In this document: in pieces, positions 33,419 to 41,114 of the stretch
Position numbering within the stretch: position 1 is the first letter of the stretch
How the letters are laid out: each line of letters starts with the position of its first letter
Assembly: GCA_002356515.1 (NCBI GenBank)
Contig: AP017605.1
Location: forward strand, 6,681,020-6,745,019
Origin: Mesorhizobium loti
GTDB taxonomy: Bacteria > Pseudomonadota > Alphaproteobacteria > Rhizobiales > Rhizobiaceae
DNA: 64,000 nucleotides
Direction of reading: 5' to 3'
Program-made: the position numbers and the translations under genes
Notes under the pieces: generated by a model
Seen by the model: the letters and a program-made list of their open reading frames with translations, nothing else
Told to the model about the DNA's origin: nothing
The model's database searches: none

Positions 33419-33616
33419 GTGCAAAAACCCTATGAAACGGCCTATTTCGCCAGGAAGCACGGGATCACGCAGGCCCAGGCACGGCGGATCACCAAGGACT
33501 TCGGCCCTTCACGTGTCAGGTGCGACACAGCCGCCCAGAATCTAAACTTGGCGCTGACAGAGCTCATCGCCTTGCATGAGCGTCGGCAGCATCTGCGTCT
33601 TCGAGGGAATAGCTGA
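33419..33616 (+). CDS. Small DUF3606-like protein, 65 aa, possibly truncated
   Basis: Starts with GTG directly after an in-frame stop and lacks a clear ribosome-binding site. The core YFARKHGITQAQARRITKDF followed by GPSRVRCDTAA parallels the neighbouring gene at 33662-33856 (HFAKKHGLTLRDAKFII, GPSRRTCDAAA). The pattern of an aromatic residue, RKHG(I/L)T and a helix recalls the short DUF3606 stress-associated proteins. It may be a decayed duplicate. Confidence 0.45.
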   Translation: MQKPYETAYFARKHGITQAQARRITKDFGPSRVRCDTAAQNLNLALTELIALHERRQHLRLRGNS

Positions 33617-33661
33617 TCCTGGACGCAGGGTGCCAAAGCCGATGCATCGGTCTTGGCACAA

Positions 33662-33856
33662 TCATCGAAGCCACTTCCTGAACCTCGCGGCTTTGTTCCG
33701 CGCGAATGCAGCAGCTGCCGCATCACACGTCCTTCGCGATGGTCCATTCGCGGCAATGATGAACTTGGCGTCTCTGAGCGTTAGACCGTGCTTCTTTGCA
33801 AAGTGGGTTGCTCCATAAGGCTCGTCTTGGGGTATGCCCCCGTTGGTGTGGGCCAT
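33662..33856 (-). CDS. Small DUF3606-like protein, 64 aa
   Basis: A convergent paralogue of the preceding small gene. Begins MAHTNGGIPQDEPYGATHF, with core HFAKKHGLTLRDAKFII and a basic C-terminus ARFRKWLR. GAGG lies six bases before ATG 33856, and an EcfG-like promoter lies about 60 bp upstream. It is probably a small stress-response protein; the function is unknown. Confidence 0.58.
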   Translation of the reverse strand: MAHTNGGIPQDEPYGATHFAKKHGLTLRDAKFIIAANGPSRRTCDAAAAAFARNKAARFRKWLR

Positions 33857-33917
33857 TTGTGCCTCGCATGACGGATGGCTAAGCTTCGGCCCTTCCGCCC
33901 GCCCAATCTGGTACATC

Positions 33918-33943
33918 AACCTTCGACGACAGGCGAAGGTTCC
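33918..33943 (-). promoter_or_regulatory. Possible EcfG-type promoter
   Basis: Minus-strand GGAAC (33943-33939), 17 bases, then GGTT (33921-33918). It differs from the full consensus only at the first base of the -10 element. It is placed correctly for the small gene starting at 33856. Confidence 0.4.
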
Positions 33944-33963
33944 GATCGCTGGAACGGCACCAT

Positions 33964-35859
33964 TCACGTCGCTTTGCCGACCGCCGCGTCAATTCCCATC
34001 TCTTCCTGCGAAATGTCGTCGAACGAAGCGTAGTTCATGTTGTAGAGGCGGGCGTAGAGGCCTTTCCTCTGCATCAGCTGTTCGTGGTTGCCGCTTTCGA
34101 CGATCTCGCCATTCTGCAGCACGATGATGCGGTCGGCGCCGCGGATGGTGGCGAGCCGATGGGCGATGACCAGCCCGGTGCGGCCCTCCAACAGTTTGAT
34201 CAGCGCCTTCTGGATCAGCATCTCGGTGTAGGAATCGATGCTGGCCGTGGCTTCGTCGAGCACCAGGATCTTGGCATCGGCCACCAGCGCGCGCGCAAAA
34301 CTGATCAGCTGGCGCTGGCCGAGCGAGAGGTTGCCGCCGCGCTGCTCGAGTTCAGTGTCGTAGCCATCGGGCAACTGCTCGATGAAGTCATGTGCGCCGA
34401 CGGCCTGTGCCGCGCGCACCACCTCCTCGCGGCTGGCGCCGGTCTTGTGGTAGCGGATGTTTTCCAGCACCGTGCCAGAGAACAGGAACGGCTCCTGCAG
34501 CACCATGGCCACCTGATCGCCGAGCGAATCCTGCGTCAGGTCGCGCACATCATGGCCGCCGACCAGGACCTCACCCGACCAGACATCGTAGAAGCGGTGC
34601 ACCAGCGCCATCGAACTCGACTTGCCCGACCCCGTCGGGCCGACAAGGGCGACCGTCTCGCCCGGGTTGACGCGGAAGGAGATGTTCTTCAGCACCGGCT
34701 GGTTCGGCCGGTAGCCGAAGGTGACGTTCCTGAACTCGACCGAGCCGTCCGTGTCGCGCGACAGCGCCACCGCATTGTCCTTGTCGCTGACATCCACAGG
34801 CACGTCGAGCACTTCGGAGATGCGCTGGCCCGAGGCCATGGCGCGCTGCATGACGCTGTACTGCATGGTGAGCGAGCGGATCGGGTCGAAGAAGCGCTGG
34901 ATGTAGAACAGGAACGCCACCATGACGCCGACGTCGAGGCTGTGCGACAGCACCATCGAACCACCGACGACGATGACCGTCGCCATGGCGATGCCGGTCA
35001 GCGTGTCGACGATCGGCACCATCACCTGCGCGTATCTCGCGGATCGCAGATGGGCGTTGAGGTTGGCCAGCACTTTCTCGTCGTAGAGGTCGAAATTGAC
35101 ATGCTGGCGCTCCAGGCTCTGCACGGTGCGCACGCCATGGATGCCTTCGGCAAGCGCGCCGTTGGCGATGGAATTTGTCTCATGCGCGGCCATGAAGGCA
35201 ACCTTGGCGCGCGGCAGCCAGAGCAGGCGCACGATGAACAGCATCGGCATGGTCGACAGCGTCAGCAGTCCGAGCCGGCAATCGAGCCACAAAAGGACGG
35301 TCACGATGCCGAACAGCAGCACGATGTCGCCCACCGACATGACTGACGTTTCGAGGAACTCCTGCATCGAATTGACGTCGCCCTGCAGGCGCGACATCAG
35401 CCGGCCGACCTCAGTCTTGTCCATGAAACTCAGGGACACGCGCTGCAGATGGCTGAACATGGCGCGGCGCAGGTCGGACAGCACATTCTCGGCCACCTTG
35501 CCGACGACGCTTTCCTGCACATGGCTGGCGGCATAGTTGATCAGGATGATCACCGCGAAGGTGCCGGTTGCCCAGATCATCACCGAACGGTCGAGCCTGC
35601 CCGGAGCCATGCCGTGGTCGATGGCGTAACGGATGACCAGTGGGATCGCCAGCTGCGTCAGCGTGAACACCAGCACCGCCGCGACCGAGATGAAAATCCG
35701 GCCCTGATACGGTCTGACGAAACCCCAGATGCGCCTGATGATACGCGGATCATAGGCCTTGCCGAAAACCTCTTCCTCGTCACGATGCGAGCCGACGACC
35801 GCCTTTGTCGGCCGCCCGCTTTTGTCGTCCTTCTCGTCATCGTCCTGCGTCGACGTCAT
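33964..35859 (-). CDS. ABC exporter half-transporter with canonical catalytic site
   Basis: A 631-residue fusion of a six-helix type I exporter membrane domain (residues about 45-350) and a nucleotide-binding domain. Walker A is GPTGSGKSS, signature LSLGQRQL, Walker B ILVLDEATAS with the catalytic Glu, and the switch His is in VIAHRLATI. A 40-residue acidic N-terminus precedes the membrane domain. It overlaps the partner gene by 4 bp (ATGA). With the partner it forms a heterodimeric exporter like TM287/288 or LmrCD; the substrate could be a drug, lipid or peptide. Confidence 0.9.
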   Translation of the reverse strand: MTSTQDDDEKDDKSGRPTKAVVGSHRDEEEVFGKAYDPRIIRRIWGFVRPYQGRIFISVAAVLVFTLTQLAIPLVIRYAIDHGMAPGRLDRSVMIWATGTFAVIILINYAASHVQESVVGKVAENVLSDLRRAMFSHLQRVSLSFMDKTEVGRLMSRLQGDVNSMQEFLETSVMSVGDIVLLFGIVTVLLWLDCRLGLLTLSTMPMLFIVRLLWLPRAKVAFMAAHETNSIANGALAEGIHGVRTVQSLERQHVNFDLYDEKVLANLNAHLRSARYAQVMVPIVDTLTGIAMATVIVVGGSMVLSHSLDVGVMVAFLFYIQRFFDPIRSLTMQYSVMQRAMASGQRISEVLDVPVDVSDKDNAVALSRDTDGSVEFRNVTFGYRPNQPVLKNISFRVNPGETVALVGPTGSGKSSSMALVHRFYDVWSGEVLVGGHDVRDLTQDSLGDQVAMVLQEPFLFSGTVLENIRYHKTGASREEVVRAAQAVGAHDFIEQLPDGYDTELEQRGGNLSLGQRQLISFARALVADAKILVLDEATASIDSYTEMLIQKALIKLLEGRTGLVIAHRLATIRGADRIIVLQNGEIVESGNHEQLMQRKGLYARLYNMNYASFDDISQEEMGIDAAVGKAT

Positions 35860-37739
35860 GCGGCTCCCTCGAGCCGGTCGTCGTCCGGCCGCAGCTGCAG
35901 GTCGTAAAGCGCGCGGTAGCGCCCGCCCAGCGCCAGCAGCTCCTCGTGCGTGCCGCGCTCGACGATGCGGCCGCCTTCGACGAACAGGATCTGGTCGGCA
36001 TGCATCAGCGAGCTCAGCCGGTGCGAGATGATCAGCGTCACGCGATCCCTGGCGAAGCGCTTCATCGCCGCGCGGATGCGCTGCTCGGTGCCGGCGTCGA
36101 TGGCGGCGGTGGAATCGTCGAAGACCAGAACCGATGGCCGCAGCATCAGGCTGCGCGCAATGGTCAGGCGCTGCCGCTGGCCACCGGACAGCGACGCGCC
36201 GCGTTCGCCGACGACCGTGGTGTAGCCGGCCGGAAGGCCGATAATATAGTTATGCAACTGGGCATACTCGGCGGCCTGTCCGATGCGGGTCTCGCGCGCC
36301 CAGGGATTGCCATAGGCGATGTTGTTCTCGATCGAGGTGGTGAACAGGAACGCATCCTGCTGCACGACGCCGACCACCTTGCGCAGCGATTGCAGCGTCA
36401 CCTCCCGGATGTCCTGGCCGTCGATGGTGATCGCGCCCGAGGTCACGTCGTAGAAGCGCGGGATCAGATGCGCGATCGTCGACTTGCCGCTGCCCGGCGG
36501 GCCGACAATGCCGATCGTCTCGCCGGGCTTGGCCTCGAAGGAGATGCCGGACAGGGTCGGACGATCGCCCGTGCCCGCATAGCGGAAGCCGACATCGTCG
36601 AAGCGCAGCACGCCCTCGGTGATGACGAGATCCCTGGCATCGGGGGCATCCTCGATATCGAGTTCGGTGTCGAGCAGTTCGAACAGCCGCGTGCCGCAGG
36701 TCGAGGCGCGCGCGAACGAATTGACCATCAGGCCGAGCTGGCGCACCGGCATCTGCAGGATGGTCATGAAGGTGAGGAACTGCGCCAGCGTGCCGACACT
36801 GATCTGGCCCGCGATCACCTTCTGGCCGCCGAACCACAGCACCAGCCCCATGGCCGCCAGGAAGGAGAAGTTCATGGCGCTGGTGTTGGAGACGCGGATG
36901 TCGACGCGCTCATTGGCCAGCTCCAGCGCAGCCTGCTTTGCGCGGTCGAATTTTTTGAGCTCATGCCGCTGCGCCGCGAAGGCGCGCACGACGCGGATGC
37001 CGCCGAGATTCTCGTCCATCACCCGGCTCAGCACCGACAGCCGCTCCTGCAGCGTCAGCCAGGTGCTGCGCAGCCTGAGCTGGGTCACCGACGAGCGCCA
37101 GGCAACGAACGGCACGAAGCTGAGGCTGAGCAGCCCGAGCACGAGGTCGGTGCTGATCAAGAGATAGGCGCCGACGCCGATCAGCACGCCGAGCAGGACC
37201 ACGCGCAGGATGCCGGTGGCGAAGAACATGCGCACGCCGTCGAGATCGAGCAGCCCGAGCGTGATCAAATCGCCGGTATGGACCTTGTCGTGGTAGGAAA
37301 AACTCAGGCGCTGGATCTTCTCGTAAAAGGCCAGCCGCAATTCATAGCCCGTCTGATGACCGACGGCCTCGCCATAATAGTTCTGCGCCATGGTGAAGAG
37401 ACCGCGCAGGATGCTAACGACCAGCAGCGTCAGCGCGGTGTGCCAAAGTGCTTGCTCCGCGACGGCGCCGCCACTCGCGGCCATGACGCCTTGCGCCTGG
37501 TCGATGGCGCGCCCCAGCAGACGCGGAATGAAAAGCTGCAGCGTCGCGGCGATGAAGGTCGAGACCAGGGTGATGGCGACCTGCCAGGGATGGCGCAGCG
37601 TCATGCGCACGATCCGCAGCAAGGTGCTGAGGCCCTTGCCCCAGGAGGCTTCCGCCACATGGGCAAACGATTTGCCGCGCTTCGCCGCGCCGCTGGTTGC
37701 ATCCGTGGGCAAGGAAAATATCCAGTCCAATCCGGACAT
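35856..37739 (-). CDS. ABC exporter half-transporter with degenerate catalytic site
   Basis: A 627-residue partner of the downstream gene, with the same layout: membrane domain about residues 50-345, then the ATPase domain. Walker A is GPPGSGKST, signature LSGGQRQRL, switch His in IISHRLSSL. Walker B reads VLVFDDSTAAID: the catalytic Glu is replaced by Asp, the mark of the degenerate site in asymmetric heterodimeric exporters. It is transcribed first. No accessory outer-membrane or fusion protein is nearby. Confidence 0.9.
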   Translation of the reverse strand: MSGLDWIFSLPTDATSGAAKRGKSFAHVAEASWGKGLSTLLRIVRMTLRHPWQVAITLVSTFIAATLQLFIPRLLGRAIDQAQGVMAASGGAVAEQALWHTALTLLVVSILRGLFTMAQNYYGEAVGHQTGYELRLAFYEKIQRLSFSYHDKVHTGDLITLGLLDLDGVRMFFATGILRVVLLGVLIGVGAYLLISTDLVLGLLSLSFVPFVAWRSSVTQLRLRSTWLTLQERLSVLSRVMDENLGGIRVVRAFAAQRHELKKFDRAKQAALELANERVDIRVSNTSAMNFSFLAAMGLVLWFGGQKVIAGQISVGTLAQFLTFMTILQMPVRQLGLMVNSFARASTCGTRLFELLDTELDIEDAPDARDLVITEGVLRFDDVGFRYAGTGDRPTLSGISFEAKPGETIGIVGPPGSGKSTIAHLIPRFYDVTSGAITIDGQDIREVTLQSLRKVVGVVQQDAFLFTTSIENNIAYGNPWARETRIGQAAEYAQLHNYIIGLPAGYTTVVGERGASLSGGQRQRLTIARSLMLRPSVLVFDDSTAAIDAGTEQRIRAAMKRFARDRVTLIISHRLSSLMHADQILFVEGGRIVERGTHEELLALGGRYRALYDLQLRPDDDRLEGAA

Positions 37740-37797
37740 TAGCCCGGACGAATGAAGCAGACTCAGTTCTGATGGCGTGATGTTACGCGTGTGCGGC

Positions 37798-37817
37798 TTG
37801 GCCCTTCAAGGGGCCAA
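37798..37817. repeat. Inverted repeat upstream of the exporter operon
   Basis: TTGGCCC (37798-37804) and GGGCCAA (37811-37817) flank a six-base loop, 59 bp upstream of ATG 37739. It could be an operator or a hairpin in the leader. The stretch 37740-38090 otherwise shows only a doubtful 69-codon minus-strand frame (37883-38092). Confidence 0.4.
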
Positions 37818-38090
37818 TCGCGGTATCGCACTGTGCCTGAGAGGCGGTGCCGGCGTTCGCGGCCTTGCCGTCAAAATTCATGTCATGGTGTCCAGGCGAC
37901 ATTCGCTGGCACAAACAATTTCATGGCATTGACGCGCAGATTCTCCAGCTCGAACCAGCTTTGACGGACTATCAGTTCTGTCACGCATCGCCGAGATTCC
38001 TCGTAAGCGGCCGGTCCGGCAGCGAGGACCGCACCGCTGTGAATACCAAGAGGGCCGCCTTCCTTGACAAGTTTTCCCTTCACCGAAGCC

Positions 38091-39410
38091 ATGCCGATCC
38101 AGTTTCAAGCGCCGTTGCCGAAGGCTTGCGAGGTTGTGGTCATCGGCGGTGGCGTCATCGGCGTGACCACGGCTTTGTTCCTGGCGCGACGCAACATTTC
38201 GGTGACATTGCTGGAAAAGGGCCGCATCGCCGGCGAGCAGTCGTCGCGGAACTGGGGCTGGATCCGGCAGCAGGGTCGCGATGCCGCTGAACTGCCTGTT
38301 GTCATCGAAGCGCAACGCCTCTGGCGGCAGCTGGCCGAGGAGTGTGGCGAGGACATCGGACTGAAGCAGACCGGCGTCACCTATCTTGCGCGAACCGACA
38401 AGGAGATGGCCGGCTTCGCCAGGTTCTTGGAAGTAGCCGAGATCCACGGCGTCGACACGCGTCTCCTCGACCAGGCAGAGACAGCCAGGTTTATCCCGGC
38501 CATGTCGCGCTCCTTCAAGGGCGCGATGACCACCCCATCGGACATGCGCGCCGAACCCTGGGTCGCGGTCCCCGCGCTTGCTCGCCTGGCCGCCCGGGAA
38601 GGCGTCACGATCATCGAGAATTGTGCGGCGCGCATGCTCGACATATCGGCTGGACGCATCAGCGGGGTCTGGACCGAGCAGGGCCGTATCGCCACCTCTA
38701 GCGTCGTCGTGGCGAGTGGTGCGTGGACGTCGCTGTTCCTGCGCGCCCACGGCGTTTCCATCCCGCAGCTCAGCGTCAGGGCGACCGTCGCCGCGACCGG
38801 ACCCATGCCCGAAATCCATTCGGGTGCCGTCGCCGACGAACATATCGCTTTCCGGCGCAGGCAGGATGGCGGCTATACGCTGGCATCGGGAGGCTCCAAT
38901 CAGCTGTATGTCGGGCCTGATGCTTTTCGTCACGCGCGCAAATATGTTCCCGCCCTGATGGCCAACCCATTTGGTACCCACTATTTGCCGGCGGCGCCGC
39001 GCGGCTATCCGGACAGCTGGTCAACCCCACGCAGGTGGAACGCGGACGAGGAAAGCCCGTTCGAACGGATGCGCATCCTCGATCCTGCTCCCAAAGCCTC
39101 GGCGCTGCGTGATATCGACCGCGAATTCACAGCACTCTTCCCGCAGTTCAAGACGGTGCCGCTCAAGGCGAGCTGGGCGGGCATGATCGATGCGATGCCG
39201 GATGTCGTGCCGGTCGTTGATCGTGCCGCCGAAATTCCGGGTCTCGTCATCGCCACCGGAATGAGCGGTCACGGCTTCGGAATCGGCCCCGGAATGGGCC
39301 GCGTCGTGTCCGACCTCGTCCAGGGAAACGAGATCGGACATGATCTTCACAGGTTCCGTCAATCCCGCTTCAGCGACGGCAGCCCGATCAAGCTGGGACC
39401 CAGCCTCTAG
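38091..39410 (+). CDS. FAD-dependent oxidoreductase, DAO family (D-amino-acid dehydrogenase-like)
   Basis: A 439-residue flavoprotein. The FAD motif EVVVIGGGVIGVTTALFLARR begins near residue 15 (written here in part), NWGWIRQQGRD is a family block near residue 57, and the C-terminal ATGMSGHGFGIGPGMGR closes the FAD site. Related enzymes oxidise D-amino acids, sarcosine-like N-alkyl amino acids or hydroxyproline. ATG 38091 is used; no strong ribosome-binding site is visible. A fragment of a second, similar gene follows directly downstream. Confidence 0.86.
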   Translation: MPIQFQAPLPKACEVVVIGGGVIGVTTALFLARRNISVTLLEKGRIAGEQSSRNWGWIRQQGRDAAELPVVIEAQRLWRQLAEECGEDIGLKQTGVTYLARTDKEMAGFARFLEVAEIHGVDTRLLDQAETARFIPAMSRSFKGAMTTPSDMRAEPWVAVPALARLAAREGVTIIENCAARMLDISAGRISGVWTEQGRIATSSVVVASGAWTSLFLRAHGVSIPQLSVRATVAATGPMPEIHSGAVADEHIAFRRRQDGGYTLASGGSNQLYVGPDAFRHARKYVPALMANPFGTHYLPAAPRGYPDSWSTPRRWNADEESPFERMRILDPAPKASALRDIDREFTALFPQFKTVPLKASWAGMIDAMPDVVPVVDRAAEIPGLVIATGMSGHGFGIGPGMGRVVSDLVQGNEIGHDLHRFRQSRFSDGSPIKLGPSL

Positions 39411-39432
39411 ATCAGGCCGGGCGTCACGGGCC

Positions 39433-39570
39433 AGGAACGTCATCTACGCCTTTGGCCACGGCCACCAAGGCCTCATTGGCGGCGCCGTCACCGGCAAGAT
39501 CGTGTCGCAACTTGCCGACGGTTTGCCGCCGGTGATCGATCTGACGCCCTTCCGGGCGGATAGGTTCTGA
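39433..39570 (+). pseudogene. C-terminal remnant of a DadA/DAO-family flavoprotein gene
   Basis: The frame ending at TGA 39568-39570 encodes NVIYAFGHGHQGLIGGAVTG and then ADGLPPVIDLTPFRADRF, the characteristic last 45 residues of D-amino-acid dehydrogenases. No upstream part exists in this frame; the sequence before it belongs to the intact flavoprotein gene. A deletion or recombination between two related tandem genes would explain it. Confidence 0.72.
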
Positions 39571-39627
39571 TTATTCAGGACACCTGCTATCGCTGCAGGC
39601 CTGCCGTTCTTGCATGAGGGAAACGAC

Positions 39628-41067
39628 GTGACCGCAAACACCAGCGCACAGGCTGTGGAGCCGATCGATCCGCAAAGCGTCTACACCGTGCTGATCTGTG
39701 ATCTGGTCGGCCTGCGCTTCGGGCCTGACGGCAAGCCTGATCCGAGCGAAGTGCGCGCCCATGTCGAAGCCAAGGGCGGCCGCTTCCATGCAACAGCGCT
39801 TGGCGACAAAGCAGGCCTCGAACATGGCCGGGTGCATTTCTTCTACCAGCCGGACCTCAGCACCCGCGAGGAGCTGATCGAAGCCGCCGGCGACGGGCGC
39901 TACGACGCCGTCATCGCCGCCGCGACCTTCCTGCCCGCAGAAACCGTCTTTCCGCTGGCCGGCGTGCGGATCGGTGCCGGCACCGGCAACATGGGCTCGC
40001 GCTCCTGGGGCGGCGGCAGTGGCGAGGGCGGCAGCGCGGTGCTGATGAACACGCCCGGCATCAACAGCCGTGCCACCGCGCAGATGGTGATGAAGGCGAT
40101 CCTGAAAGTGCTGCCGGATCTTCCGGTCGACAGGCTTCACGAGCGGGTGGCGCGAGGTGATTTCGACACCGGCAGGGAGCTGCGTGATTTCCCGACCGAA
40201 AAACTCGAAGGCAAGACCATCGCGATCATCGGCTACGGCAATATCGGCAGGGAAGTGGCCAAGCTCGCCCGCGCCTTCGGCATGCGCGGGGTGATCCATG
40301 CAAGGCCACGGCACCGCGACTGGATAGAGGCCGAGGGCTTTGCCTTTGCGCCGGACCTCATCGATGCGGCAGAAGGCGCCGATGTGCTCAGCGTCCATGT
40401 CGGCCTCGGCAAGCAGGACGCGCAAAGCGGGCGCTACGCCAATGCCGGGCTCATCGGCAAGGATGTCCTCTCCCGCATGAATAAGGGCGCGCTGCTGGTC
40501 AATTACGATCGCGGCGAGCTTGTCGACGTTGCGGCGCTTGGCGATGCACTGGATGAGGGGCAGGTGCGCCATGCCGCCATCGACGCCGACCTGTTCAGGA
40601 ATGCGTCGACCGGCGCTCTTTCCGGTCCGATGCTGCCTTATCTCGACCTTGTCGAGAAGCATGGCGACAAACTCGAACTTCTGCCGCACGCCGCGGCTGA
40701 TACCGACCATCCCTCCCGCGTTGCCGGTGCCAAACAAGCCGTCGACCAGATATTCGATGTCATCTGCCGCAAATCGGCGACCAATGCCAAAGGCACCTTG
40801 CCGCCGGGCTTTCTTTCCCTGGGCGCGACGACGCCTCCCGGCATCGGGCCGGTGACAGCGGATCAATTCTCGAGATTGACCGCCAGCAACTGCTCCGAAC
40901 TGGCGGATGTCTGCGACCGGCAAAGCCGGTTGTGGAAGGCCCTGGCAGACACACCGTCCGTCGAGCGCAACAAAATCGTCGCCGAGCATGGCGAGGAGCT
41001 CGTGCGGCTGATCGACCGCTTCTGCCTGCTGGCCGAGAAACTGAACCTAAGAGGCCCTTACCAATAG
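39628..41067 (+). CDS. D-isomer-specific 2-hydroxyacid dehydrogenase family protein with C-terminal extension
   Basis: A 479-residue NAD-dependent oxidoreductase, about 100-150 residues longer than typical members. The nucleotide motif is IAIIGYGNIGREVAKLARAF; the substrate-binding Arg is in VNYDRGELVD and the catalytic His in ELLPHAAADTDH. The Asp after strand 2 of NAD enzymes is replaced by HARPRHRD, so NADP use is possible. After residue 380 a helical tail follows (FLSLGATTPPGIG, ELADVCDRQSRLWKAL) that is not part of the usual fold. GTG 39628 with GAGGG eight bases upstream is preferred to TTG 39610. Confidence 0.8.
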   Translation: MTANTSAQAVEPIDPQSVYTVLICDLVGLRFGPDGKPDPSEVRAHVEAKGGRFHATALGDKAGLEHGRVHFFYQPDLSTREELIEAAGDGRYDAVIAAATFLPAETVFPLAGVRIGAGTGNMGSRSWGGGSGEGGSAVLMNTPGINSRATAQMVMKAILKVLPDLPVDRLHERVARGDFDTGRELRDFPTEKLEGKTIAIIGYGNIGREVAKLARAFGMRGVIHARPRHRDWIEAEGFAFAPDLIDAAEGADVLSVHVGLGKQDAQSGRYANAGLIGKDVLSRMNKGALLVNYDRGELVDVAALGDALDEGQVRHAAIDADLFRNASTGALSGPMLPYLDLVEKHGDKLELLPHAAADTDHPSRVAGAKQAVDQIFDVICRKSATNAKGTLPPGFLSLGATTPPGIGPVTADQFSRLTASNCSELADVCDRQSRLWKALADTPSVERNKIVAEHGEELVRLIDRFCLLAEKLNLRGPYQ

Positions 41068-41114
41068 GCTCGACCTGCCGCTGTAGAGTTTGCGGCAGGT
41101 GGAATGACCGGCGC

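Noticed and set aside
35805..37742. A 645-codon plus-strand frame across the ABC exporter gene
   Set aside because: Antisense shadow of a canonical ABC half-transporter with Walker motifs; no ribosome-binding site or domain.
37830..37880. Possible glycine riboswitch fragment (CTCTCAGGC on the minus strand)
   Set aside because: The matching GGAGAG aptamer half is absent upstream, and the downstream gene is an ABC exporter.
37883..38092. A 69-codon minus-strand frame beginning MASVKGKLVKEGG between the exporter and the flavoprotein
   Set aside because: No clear ribosome-binding site or family; its start codon coincides with the flavoprotein start on the other strand. It is left as an unsupported possibility.
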